A stretch of DNA of 64,000 nt from Neorhizobium alkalisoli. GTDB lineage: Bacteria; Pseudomonadota; Alphaproteobacteria; Rhizobiales; Rhizobiaceae. The stretch lies in contig NZ_VIWP01000013.1 of the NCBI RefSeq assembly GCF_007829835.1, forward strand, positions 1 through 64,000, in the 5' to 3' direction. The position numbers and the translations under genes were made by a program. The notes under the pieces are model-generated. The model did no database searches, was not told the DNA's origin, and saw only the letters and a list, made by a program, of their open reading frames with translations. Position 1 is the first letter of the stretch. Every line of letters begins with the position of its first letter. Below, in pieces: positions 26,549-34,489 of this stretch.

Positions 26549-28158
26549 GCGAAAACTCCATGCACATGCCAAGTCGGCGGCACCTTATCAGGCCCGTAAT
26601 GTCCTTTTCGAAAGATCCAGAAACGCTGGCCTGAGCGGTTTTCGAGCTTGAAATAATCGCGTTCGGATGCGTCCTTTTCGGTCACCCACCATTCCGGCGA
26701 GATCCGCTCCGGGCCTTCCGCACGAAAGACTTCATGCACGACCCGCCGCCAGCGAAAACGTTGCGGCGGACCATCGGGAACCGTCGCTGCAAACACATCC
26801 ACCGGCTCGGGATGGCGCAGCAGGCGCAGAGGTCGGTCGGCTCGGGGTTTGAAGATCCCACCAGTTTCCGGCACCGGACTTGGAGCGGCAATCGCCGGCA
26901 AAAACATCTCCGCTCTTTCAGGGATATGACTTTGCCGCAATTCGAAGACCTGCAAACAGTCCATGCCCAAACGGGCGGAAACCTTATCGATGAAATCGGC
27001 GAGCGAGATCTGCTGCTCTCCATCGCCGGTAAAATCGTTCTGGACCGTTTTCAGGACATCGTGCTGCAACACATTGAGGCGCAAAAGTTCGAAACCGAAA
27101 CCGGCATCCAGATCGTCATGCACCGCCGTCAGACGTTCGCCAAACAGCGCCGCGATCCGCTGCGGATCGCGCAAGGGTTTTGATGCACCGGCTGTGATGC
27201 GGAAAACCCGGCCATCGACCCGAAACAGCGCCAGTTCGAAAACCTGGCCGCCGACACCGCGTGCATCGAGGCTTTCCGTCAGCGAAGAGGCGATCCGCCC
27301 TGTCCATTCCAGGACATGCTCTTCCGCCTGTACCGGCTCGGCCAGCCTGCATTCCGCCGAAAGGACCACAACAGGCCGCCGGGGCGAAATTGCCTCCTCA
27401 TGACTGCCCAGAGCCTGATCGAGCCTGAACAGAAGCTGGGCGCCAAACCGGCGCGCAAGCGGCGCCCTTGGCAGATGGATCAGGTCACCCACCCGTTTCA
27501 GGCCGAGCTTGGAGAGCGAAGTGACGAGCTTTTCCTCAAGGCGAAGCGCATTGACCGGAAGTGGTGCCAGAGACGCTTCCGCCATCTCCTCCTCGATTAC
27601 GCCGCCCCGGCCATAACGGCAGGACGCCCAGGACAGGCCGGGCGAGGGCGAAATCGCGGCGCGGACATCAAACCCCATCTGGAACAGGCCCTTGAGAATA
27701 TCCCGGATAAGCGCTTCCTCGCCGCCGAACAGATGGGCGCAGCCGGTAATGTCCAGAAACAGGCCATCCCGACCGTCAAGTGCCACGAGCGGCGTATATC
27801 GGTCGCACCAGTCGGCAATCGCCTCGAGAAGCGCGTGGTCGGCGGCCTCGTCCTCATCGATGGCATCGAGATCCGGAAACATGGCGCGGGCTTCGGCAAG
27901 TCCCTGGCCACGTTTGAGGCCACGGCGCTCGGCCATTTCATCCAGTGCGGTGAGACGGATGGCGTTTTCGCGCCGACCCATGCAGATGATCGGCGGATGG
28001 GTTTCAGGACGCCCTGTCATACGCCAGGACGGACCCCATAATTTCCTTGCGATCCGGTCGGTCTGAAGATGCGGCAAAACGAGCGCCAGGATTCGTTTTC
28101 GGCTGGCGAGGAGCGGTGTGCTCTGCTGCCCTATCTCCAAGGGAAAATTGACGGTCAT
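26545..28158 (-). CDS. imuB: Y-family-like mutasome protein ImuB
   Basis: A 537-residue protein with the Y-family polymerase fold (RILALVLPHLQTDRIAR, ALDGRDGLFLDITGCAHLFGG) but without the acidic catalytic pair near the N-terminus (the usual DxDxFFxxVE is missing), as in other ImuB proteins, which bridge the beta clamp and DnaE2. A helix-hairpin-helix (LSKLGLKRVGDLIHL) follows near residue 225. The ATG at 28158 is chosen for the family-like N-terminus; it lies about 155 bases inside imuA. Confidence 0.94.
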   Translation of the reverse strand: MTVNFPLEIGQQSTPLLASRKRILALVLPHLQTDRIARKLWGPSWRMTGRPETHPPIICMGRRENAIRLTALDEMAERRGLKRGQGLAEARAMFPDLDAIDEDEAADHALLEAIADWCDRYTPLVALDGRDGLFLDITGCAHLFGGEEALIRDILKGLFQMGFDVRAAISPSPGLSWASCRYGRGGVIEEEMAEASLAPLPVNALRLEEKLVTSLSKLGLKRVGDLIHLPRAPLARRFGAQLLFRLDQALGSHEEAISPRRPVVVLSAECRLAEPVQAEEHVLEWTGRIASSLTESLDARGVGGQVFELALFRVDGRVFRITAGASKPLRDPQRIAALFGERLTAVHDDLDAGFGFELLRLNVLQHDVLKTVQNDFTGDGEQQISLADFIDKVSARLGMDCLQVFELRQSHIPERAEMFLPAIAAPSPVPETGGIFKPRADRPLRLLRHPEPVDVFAATVPDGPPQRFRWRRVVHEVFRAEGPERISPEWWVTEKDASERDYFKLENRSGQRFWIFRKGHYGPDKVPPTWHVHGVFA

Positions 28159-28939
28159 GGGGGTTCCACTCCAGAAGAAAGGAGAAGGGGGCCGGGTTTC
28201 GGCTTTTCTCGAGGGTGAGCGCAAAGACGGGATGGCCGATGCTGCCGCCAAGCATGCTGCCATCCGGAAGACGACGGCCGAGGGCCGGCGCCGGTTCGGT
28301 CAGAAACCGGAAGCAGGCGCTGCCCGCCTCTTCCTCTCCCCCATGCCGCAGGAGAAAGAGCGGAGAGCCCGATGCCTTGGCCCGAAGGCTGAGGCGGCGG
28401 CTTTCCGTCAGGCCGAAATGTTTCGGATTGCCGGGAATTTCAAAAATGGTGGCAGCGAGCGCACCGCTTGCCAGCGCCGCTTCCGCAAGCCAGAGGGCAT
28501 CCGCCAGCTTTCGCGGAGACGCGTAGAGAAAATCCTCCGGCTGCAACCCGAACTGTTTTAGGCCGGCCCCATAGGGAAGGCCCGCCTCCATGGCGCAGAC
28601 CACATCCCCGACCCACAGGACGGGCGCAGCATTGCCTCGTGATTTGATATAGGCCGCGAGAGACAAGGCAAAACCGCTCGCAGCGCCCGCATCCGCCATA
28701 CGGCTCGAGCGGATCTCGGTTATCCCGTCCAGCGGCAAGCCACCTTCCAGAAGAGCGTCTATCCTCGGAATATCAAGGGGAAGGCGTGTCTGTCGGGTAT
28801 CGTCCCTTTGCCATTCCGTGCGGAATTCCGCCGCGGAAGGCAAGGCTGCGCCCAGAGCCGGCACGGTTTTGCCTTCCAGTCTGGCGATCTGTTCACGCAG
28901 GGCAACAAGCCTCTCCTGCGCCGCGGCTTGGTTCGCCAT
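28004..28939 (-). CDS. imuA: Mutasome accessory protein ImuA
   Basis: A 311-residue RecA-like/SulA-like protein, the first gene of the imuA-imuB-dnaE2 damage-tolerance cassette. The core PRIDALLEGGLPLDGITEI and ALWVGDVVCAMEAG-type strands match the family; the C-terminal PFSFLLEWNPHDRQFSLGD precedes a basic tail read in a frame shared with imuB. The ATG at 28939 follows the LexA-controlled promoter. Confidence 0.92.
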   Translation of the reverse strand: MANQAAAQERLVALREQIARLEGKTVPALGAALPSAAEFRTEWQRDDTRQTRLPLDIPRIDALLEGGLPLDGITEIRSSRMADAGAASGFALSLAAYIKSRGNAAPVLWVGDVVCAMEAGLPYGAGLKQFGLQPEDFLYASPRKLADALWLAEAALASGALAATIFEIPGNPKHFGLTESRRLSLRAKASGSPLFLLRHGGEEEAGSACFRFLTEPAPALGRRLPDGSMLGGSIGHPVFALTLEKSRNPAPFSFLLEWNPHDRQFSLGDRAAEHTAPRQPKTNPGARFAASSDRPDRKEIMGSVLAYDRAS

Positions 28940-28962
28940 GGCGTCAGCTCCTGATCTCAAAT

Positions 28963-28977
28963 GTTCACTTTATGTTC
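28963..28977 (-). promoter_or_regulatory. LexA (SOS) box of imuA
   Basis: GTTC-N7-GTTC (28963-28966 and 28974-28977), which is the alphaproteobacterial LexA operator. On the coding strand it starts two bases after the -10 hexamer, so LexA would block transcription start. Confidence 0.9.
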
Positions 28978-28979
28978 CT

Positions 28980-29009
28980 ATAGATTCCAGACCGCTAAAA
29001 GAGAGTCAA
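28980..29009 (-). promoter_or_regulatory. Promoter of imuA-imuB-dnaE2
   Basis: On the minus strand TTGACT (29009-29004), an 18-base spacer and ATCTAT (28985-28980). It is immediately followed by the LexA box. Confidence 0.6.
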
Positions 29010-29113
29010 CAACAGCAGAACAGGAATCTTTTCCTTTCCGGGATAGAGCCATGATTCTCTTCTCGAAAAAAAATCCTTGAAGCCTTATATGAACGTGATT
29101 GGAAGGAGTGCCC

Positions 29114-29551
29114 ATGGCCCGCATTGACCAGACAGACGATTGGCGGGACCGCCATGCGCCGACGATCAGCTCGTTCGAATCCCTGGCGATCGAAGCCTAT
29201 GGCCATCTGCCGGAAGAATTTCGTGCGCTCACCACGAACCTGACGATCGAGATCGAGGATTTTCCCGATGACGACGTGTTCGAGGATATGGCGCTGGAGA
29301 CCCCTTTCGACCTTCTCGGCCTTTTCGAAGGCCGCGGCATTTCCGAAAGGTTCACGGTCGAGACCGGCGAATTGCCGAACCGCATTCGCCTCTATCGCCG
29401 TCCGATCCTGGATTACTGGGCGGAAAATGATGAAACGCTGGGCGATATCATCACCCATGTCCTCATCCACGAGATCGGCCATCATTTTGGCCTGAGCGAC
29501 GACGACATGGAACGGATCGAGGCGAGCGCCGAAAACGCGGCGCAGCGCTGA
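29114..29551 (+). CDS. Metallopeptidase-fold protein (zincin, PF06262)
   Basis: A 145-residue small zincin. The motif HEIGHHFGLSDDDM starts at His119, with Glu120 and His123 as zinc site and the downstream Asp as third ligand. Proteins of this family are short, cytoplasmic and widely conserved, but their substrate is unknown. AAGGAG precedes the ATG. Divergent from imuA. Confidence 0.85.
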   Translation: MARIDQTDDWRDRHAPTISSFESLAIEAYGHLPEEFRALTTNLTIEIEDFPDDDVFEDMALETPFDLLGLFEGRGISERFTVETGELPNRIRLYRRPILDYWAENDETLGDIITHVLIHEIGHHFGLSDDDMERIEASAENAAQR

Positions 29552-29592
29552 GAGGCGCCCGGTCACACCGGGCGCTCAAACGTTCGTACGGC

Positions 29593-29799
29593 TTATTGTT
29601 CGCCGAGCTTCATTTCCGGAACATATTCCTTGCCTTCGACAGTCTTCGTCACCGCCTGGCCGCACTGCATTTCGCCGGTTTTGGCGTTGAAGGCATAGGT
29701 CGGCGAGCCAGAAAGCTCCCAGCCCTTGTTCAGGGCAGCTGTCACCTTGTGGCAGAAGGCGGAGTCATCGACACCGGTGAGAAAACGATAGAGTTTCAT
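29593..29799 (-). CDS. DUF1737 domain protein
   Basis: A 68-residue protein, MKLYRFLTGVDDSAFCHKVT at its N-terminus, with the ALNKGWELSGSPTYAFN pattern typical of DUF1737. No transmembrane segment. The start overlaps the stop of the upstream CoA-ester lyase gene by 4 bases, so both are co-translated. The family has no known function. Confidence 0.85.
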   Translation of the reverse strand: MKLYRFLTGVDDSAFCHKVTAALNKGWELSGSPTYAFNAKTGEMQCGQAVTKTVEGKEYVPEMKLGEQ

Positions 29800-30692
29800 G
29801 GCCTGTTCTTCCTTTCAGTCATATGTCTGGCACGGGTGAGCAGCTTTTCCGCTTCCACGAGATGCAGCCGCTCGACCATCTTTCCATCAAGATTGATGAC
29901 GTTGAGATCCTGTGCCTCTGCCACTGAGAAGGCGGCAACAATCGCCTCGGCTTCCGCAATCGCCGCAGGATCGGGGCCAAAGGAGCGGTTGGCGGCATCG
30001 ATCTGGGCGGGATGGATCAGCATCTTGCCGGAAAAGCCCATGGCTCTCCCCTGCTCGCATTCGGCCTGAAAGCCGTCGGCATCCCTGAAATCGTTGAAGA
30101 CGCTGTCGATCACATCGACACCATGCGCCCGCCCGGCGAGCACGACCTGCATCAGCCAGGGCACGAAATAGGAACGTCCGGGCAGGGGTAGAACGCCGGT
30201 TTCCTTGCGCAGATCGTTGAGACCGACCACGAGGCAGGCAATCCCCTCGCCGGCAGCGGCGATTTCAGCGGCGTTGAGGACACCTTTCGGCGTCTCGATC
30301 ATCGCCCAGATGGCAGGCTTCCTGTCCAACGGCTTGCGGGACAGGATATCTGCGACGGCCCTTATTTCATGAGCTTCTTCGACCTTCGGGAGAAGCACCG
30401 CATCGGGCATGAGATCAAGGACAAGGTCGAGATCGGCACCGACAAACTCGCTCCCCTGCGGATTGATGCGGATCGCCATTTCGCAGTGGGTTTCGGGCTT
30501 TGCGGAAAACACCCGGCGCAGATTGTCACGTGCTTCCTGCTTCTTTTCTGGTGCGACGGAATCTTCCAGATCGAGGATCACGGCATCGCAATCGAGACCG
30601 GGGATCTTCTCCAGCGCCCTGACGTTGACGGCAGGAACGCTGAGGACGGAACGACGGACCGGAAAGGGAAGATGTTCATGCAAGACGGCCAT
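29796..30692 (-). CDS. HpcH/HpaI aldolase / citrate lyase beta family (CoA-ester lyase)
   Basis: A 298-residue TIM-barrel protein of the CitE-like group: RRSVLSVPAVNVRALEKI, DAVILDLEDSV, MIETPKGVLNA (metal-binding Glu), GLNDLRKETG and MLIHPAQI are in order. Members cleave malyl-CoA, citramalyl-CoA or similar esters; the exact substrate is not shown by sequence. No citrate lyase alpha or gamma subunit is near. The ATG at 30692 excludes a non-conserved upstream stretch. Confidence 0.88.
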   Translation of the reverse strand: MAVLHEHLPFPVRRSVLSVPAVNVRALEKIPGLDCDAVILDLEDSVAPEKKQEARDNLRRVFSAKPETHCEMAIRINPQGSEFVGADLDLVLDLMPDAVLLPKVEEAHEIRAVADILSRKPLDRKPAIWAMIETPKGVLNAAEIAAAGEGIACLVVGLNDLRKETGVLPLPGRSYFVPWLMQVVLAGRAHGVDVIDSVFNDFRDADGFQAECEQGRAMGFSGKMLIHPAQIDAANRSFGPDPAAIAEAEAIVAAFSVAEAQDLNVINLDGKMVERLHLVEAEKLLTRARHMTERKNRP

Positions 30693-30800
30693 GAACTCCT
30701 TGTGACAATCTTTTGATGTCGCGGCAATACCGGTACACCAAAAGCCTCTTGCAAGCGGCCTCGGCAAGACCCACATTGCCTATGCAGAAAGGTTTCAACC

Positions 30801-31028
30801 ATGCAAAACGTTCGTGCATTATTCATTATCGTTTCGGCAATCGCAGTATTGGCTGTTGCAGCCTTGCTGACAGCATCGCTGACCGTCGCATTTGCAGGAA
30901 TTCTGGCGGTTCTTTCGATCGGCCGCGCCGTTTCGGCTCGCCTGAAACCGGTTCCCGTCCGTGCAAAGGCGAACAAGCAGCCGATGCGCATCTGGAACGA
31001 TGGCCGCGGTACGATCATCGACCTTTAA
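30801..31028 (+). CDS. Small membrane protein, function unknown
   Basis: A 75-residue protein with one long hydrophobic segment (about 6-42, probably one hairpin or two short helices) and a basic C-terminal tail (RLKPVPVRAKANKQ) ending in NDGRGTIIDL. AAAGG precedes the ATG. Codon use fits the core genome. I do not know the family by name. Confidence 0.7.
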   Translation: MQNVRALFIIVSAIAVLAVAALLTASLTVAFAGILAVLSIGRAVSARLKPVPVRAKANKQPMRIWNDGRGTIIDL

Positions 31029-31153
31029 AGGCTGATGTCCGGGCAGGCATGCTTCTGCTTGGCCAAGCGTACCAATCGCAGGCAAAATGCCCTTCAAATC
31101 GGCAGGAATTTGCTTTATTGCACCTTCACGAAAATTCTTCGTGGAGGCACATC

Positions 31154-31759
31154 ATGGACAAGTTCACCAAACTCACCGGCGTCGCGGCGCCGCTTCCGGT
31201 CGTCAATGTCGACACGGACATGATTATTCCGAAGGATTACCTGAAGACGATCAAGCGCACCGGCCTCGGCAAGGGCCTGTTCGCGGAAGCTCGTTATAAG
31301 GAAGACGGTTCGGAAAACCCCGATTTCGTCCTCAACAAGCCCGCCTATCGCAACGCCCAGATCATCGTCGCCGGCGACAATTTCGGCTGTGGCTCCTCGC
31401 GCGAACATGCGCCCTGGGCACTGCTCGACTTCGGCATCCGCTGCGTGATTTCGACGAGCTTTGCCGACATTTTCTACAATAACTGTTTCAAGAACGGCAT
31501 CCTGCCGATCGTCGTCTCTCCGGAAGATCTGGAGAAGCTGATGGACGATGCGGAGCGTGGCGCCAACGCGATCCTGTCGATCGATCTGGAAGCCCAGGAA
31601 ATCACCGGCCCGGATGGCGGCAGGCTGCATTTCGACATCGATGCCGGCCGTCGCCACATCCTTCTCGAAGGTCTTGACGACATTGCCTCGACGCTGAAGA
31701 GCGATGCCGCGATCACCAGCTTCGAGACGAAGAACCACGCCGAGCGCCCCTGGTTCTGA
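31154..31759 (+). CDS. leuD: 3-isopropylmalate dehydratase small subunit
   Basis: A 201-residue subunit that, with LeuC (not in the window), isomerises 2- to 3-isopropylmalate in leucine synthesis. Conserved blocks: NVDTDMIIPKDYLK near the start and NFGCGSSREHAPWAL. A small hairpin (CACGAA-AATTC-TTCGTG, 31127-31143) directly precedes the GGAGG ribosome site. It is followed by a RidA-like gene and leuB. Confidence 0.96.
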   Translation: MDKFTKLTGVAAPLPVVNVDTDMIIPKDYLKTIKRTGLGKGLFAEARYKEDGSENPDFVLNKPAYRNAQIIVAGDNFGCGSSREHAPWALLDFGIRCVISTSFADIFYNNCFKNGILPIVVSPEDLEKLMDDAERGANAILSIDLEAQEITGPDGGRLHFDIDAGRRHILLEGLDDIASTLKSDAAITSFETKNHAERPWF

Positions 31760-31773
31760 TCGGGGAGCATTTT

Positions 31774-32163
31774 ATGGTCAAGCGCATCTCATCCGGGTCG
31801 CCTTTCGAAGCGCGGATCGGTTATTCGCGCGCCGTTGTCGACCGCGACATGGTCTATGTCTCGGGCACGACGGGTTATGACTATTCCAAAATGGAAATGC
31901 CGGACGATGTCGCCGACCAGACGCGCAATGCGCTCGGTACGATCGACAAGGCGCTGAAGGAAGCCGGCAGCGGTCTCCAGGATATCCTGCGCGTGCGTTA
32001 CTACCTGACCGATATCGCAGATTACGATTCCGTGGTGGAAGTGCTTGGCGCCGCATTTTCCGAAATCCGGCCCGCTGCGACAATGATCACCTGCGGCCTG
32101 GCCGCTCCGGAAATGAAGATCGAGATCGAAGTGACAGCCCGTATCGGGGCCGGCGCCGAGTAA
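31774..32163 (+). CDS. RidA family protein
   Basis: A 129-residue YjgF/YER057c/UK114-type protein. The fold is recognised by AVVDRDMVYVSGTTGYDY, IDKALKEAGSGLQDILRVRYYLTD and FSEIRPAATMITCGLA. RidA proteins hydrolyse reactive enamines and imines. The catalytic Arg near RPAAT is kept, but several subfamilies share it, so activity is uncertain. Lies between leuD and leuB. Confidence 0.88.
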   Translation: MVKRISSGSPFEARIGYSRAVVDRDMVYVSGTTGYDYSKMEMPDDVADQTRNALGTIDKALKEAGSGLQDILRVRYYLTDIADYDSVVEVLGAAFSEIRPAATMITCGLAAPEMKIEIEVTARIGAGAE

Positions 32164-32262
32164 GGGAATTTTCCGCCCGTCTTTTGGTCTCATGCTTCAG
32201 CAGGGACCGGATGCGGCGGTGGGCTCGAAAGCCCAAGGACAACTGCGAGGATAAAAGACGAC

Positions 32263-33372
32263 ATGGCAAAGAACCTCTTCCTTCTTCCAGGCGACGGCAT
32301 CGGCCCCGAGGCCATGGGCGAAGTCCGCAAGATCATCGCCTATATGAACAGCGCCATGAAGGCAGACTTCAAGCTTGATGAAGGCCTGGTCGGCGGCTCT
32401 GCCTACGACGCGCACGGTGTCGCGATTTCCGACGCCGACATGGCCAAGGCGATGGCAGCGGATGCTGTCCTGTTCGGCGCCGTCGGCGGCCCGAAATGGG
32501 ATGGTGTGCCGTACGAGGTTCGCCCGGAAGCCGGCCTTCTGCGCCTGCGCAAGGATATGGAACTGTTCGCCAACCTGCGCCCGGCAATCTGCTATCCGGC
32601 GCTTGCCGCCGCTTCCTCGCTGAAGCCAGAACTGGTCGAAGGCCTCGACATTCTGATCGTCCGCGAACTGACCGGCGGCGTCTATTTCGGCGAGCCGAAA
32701 CAGATCATCGATCTCGGCAACGGCCAGAAGCGCGGTATCGACACACAGATCTACGACACTTATGAAATCGAGCGCATTGCCGGCGTCGCCTTCGAGCTTG
32801 CGCGCACCCGCAAGAACACCGTCTGCTCGATGGAAAAGCGCAATGTCATGAAGTCCGGCGTGCTCTGGAACCAGGTCGTCACCGAAACCCACAAGCGCTC
32901 CTATTCCGACGTCAAGCTCGAGCATATGCTGGCGGATGCCGGCGGCATGCAGCTCGTACGTGCGCCAAAACAGTTCGACGTGATCGTCACGGACAATCTG
33001 TTCGGCGACATGCTTTCGGACGTCGCAGCCATGCTGACCGGTTCGCTCGGCATGCTGCCTTCCGCTTCGCTCGGCGCGCCCGATGGCAAGACCGGCAAGC
33101 GCAAGGCGCTCTACGAGCCCGTCCACGGTTCGGCACCGGATATCGCCGGCAAGGGCATTGCCAACCCGATCGCCATGATCGCCTCCTTTGCCATGTGCCT
33201 GCGTTATTCCTTCAACATGATTGCCGAAGCCGACAATCTCGAAAAGGCGATCGCCAATGTCCTCGACCAGGGCATCCGCACCGGCGATATCATGGCAGAA
33301 GGTTGCCGCCAGGTCGGCACGACGGAAATGGGCGACGCGATCCTGAAAGAGTTCGAGAAGCTCTCCGCCTGA
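32263..33372 (+). CDS. leuB: 3-isopropylmalate dehydrogenase
   Basis: A 369-residue NAD-dependent decarboxylating dehydrogenase of leucine synthesis. LLPGDGIGPEAM at the start, RELTGGVYFGEP, the metal-binding DNLFGDMLSD and EPVHGSAPDIAGKG are all present. GAGG before the ATG. A hairpin GGGCT-CGAA-AGCCC lies in the leader. The gene ends at a terminator. Confidence 0.97.
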   Translation: MAKNLFLLPGDGIGPEAMGEVRKIIAYMNSAMKADFKLDEGLVGGSAYDAHGVAISDADMAKAMAADAVLFGAVGGPKWDGVPYEVRPEAGLLRLRKDMELFANLRPAICYPALAAASSLKPELVEGLDILIVRELTGGVYFGEPKQIIDLGNGQKRGIDTQIYDTYEIERIAGVAFELARTRKNTVCSMEKRNVMKSGVLWNQVVTETHKRSYSDVKLEHMLADAGGMQLVRAPKQFDVIVTDNLFGDMLSDVAAMLTGSLGMLPSASLGAPDGKTGKRKALYEPVHGSAPDIAGKGIANPIAMIASFAMCLRYSFNMIAEADNLEKAIANVLDQGIRTGDIMAEGCRQVGTTEMGDAILKEFEKLSA

Positions 33373-33390
33373 TCGATCCATCATTCCTGC

Positions 33391-33424
33391 AAAAGGGCTC
33401 TCCGGCCGACGGGGAGCCCTTTTG
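33391..33424 (+). terminator. Terminator of leuB
   Basis: AAAAGGGCTC pairs with GAGCCCTTTT around a GC-rich centre, at 33391-33424. Confidence 0.85.
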
Positions 33425-33496
33425 TCTTCCTGTCATCCAGCCCTGATAAACTCCCTCGCTAAGCCGGATACGGCCACGGCATCGTGAGGAGGATGG

Positions 33497-34489
33497 ATGA
33501 ACAGGATGATCGAAGCGCTGACCCGCCGACGCAAGCGTTGCAAGGCCGCGAATTTTTCGATCTGTCGTGTCTGGCCCTGGGCACTGGTTCTGGTGAACCT
33601 CATTGTCCTGGCCGTCTTCCTGCTTGATGCGCCTGTGGCCTCCTATGCGCGAAAGAACGCGCTTCTGCTGAAGCCGATCGGCAGCACGATCACCGATTTT
33701 GGCGATTCCGGCTGGATCATCGTCACCACGCTCGTCATCTGCATCGAGGCCATTGTCGCCTATCGGCTCTCGCCGACCCTCAGAGGGCGCTTCCAGGCTG
33801 CCTTTGTCGGCCATATGGCGGCTTATGTCTTTGTCTGCGTGGTCTTCTCGGGCCTCATCGCCAATCTCCTGAAGCGGCTGATCGGCCGGGCACGCCCTAC
33901 CCTTTACGATGATTTCGGCATTCTCGGCTTCAAGACGCTCGCCGGCAGCTCCCGTTTCGAAAGCTTTCCTTCCGGCCATGCAACGACCGTCGGCGCCTTC
34001 ATGATGGCGATGGCGCTGATAGCACCGCCCTATCGCCTTCTCTTCCTCGTCATGGGTCTCTGGCTCGGGTTTTCACGGGTCATCGTCGGCGCACATTATC
34101 CAAGCGACGTGATTGCCGGCCTTGCGCTCGGCGCCTGGTTCTCGCTCTTCACTGCCATCCTTTTTGCGCGCCATGGCCTGCTCTTTGCCCAGGGGCAGGA
34201 CGGCTGGCCGGTTCTGCGCCGTGCAGTGCCGCTTTCGCTCCTGCCGCCTGACCTAGATTACCAGAAGGGCCGCCTTCCCAACGGCACCCTGCTCTCATTC
34301 GTGCAGAGCAAAAGCAAAAGCCCGGCGCTTGAAGCACCGGGCTCTGACATGATCGCTGCAGTCCGGAAGACTGCGATCCGGTATTGGCGTCAATCGGCGC
34401 TGATATCCCGGTCCTTCGTTTCCGGCAGGAAGATCAGGCCGATCACCAGGGTGATCGTCGCAAAGACGATCGGGTACCAGAGACCGTAA
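33497..34489 (+). CDS. PAP2-family phosphatase (membrane)
   Basis: A 330-residue membrane protein of the phosphatidic acid phosphatase type 2 family: C1 KRLIGRARP, C2 PSGH (FESFPSGHATT) and C3 SRVIVGAHYPSD are intact, with six predicted membrane segments. Likely substrates are lipid phosphates or undecaprenyl pyrophosphate. The C-terminal 70 residues are basic, unlike the rest, and read across the terminator of the convergent transporter gene and 100 bases into it, so the stop may have drifted downstream. Confidence 0.85.
   Translation: MNRMIEALTRRRKRCKAANFSICRVWPWALVLVNLIVLAVFLLDAPVASYARKNALLLKPIGSTITDFGDSGWIIVTTLVICIEAIVAYRLSPTLRGRFQAAFVGHMAAYVFVCVVFSGLIANLLKRLIGRARPTLYDDFGILGFKTLAGSSRFESFPSGHATTVGAFMMAMALIAPPYRLLFLVMGLWLGFSRVIVGAHYPSDVIAGLALGAWFSLFTAILFARHGLLFAQGQDGWPVLRRAVPLSLLPPDLDYQKGRLPNGTLLSFVQSKSKSPALEAPGSDMIAAVRKTAIRYWRQSALISRSFVSGRKIRPITRVIVAKTIGYQRP
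34316..34345 (-). terminator. Terminator of the MHS-type transporter, inside the PAP2 gene
   Basis: AGCCCGGCGC and GCACCGGGCT pair (one mismatch); on the minus strand the stem is followed by a T-rich run. It lies about 45 bases beyond the transporter stop. Confidence 0.7.

Noticed and set aside
29551..29580. Intrinsic terminator after the zincin gene
   Set aside because: GCGCCCGG/CCGGGCGC hairpin is present at 29555-29575 but no T run follows on either strand, so it is left as a hairpin only.
32197..33384. Antisense frame (395 codons) opposite leuB
   Set aside because: leuB motifs are intact on the plus strand.
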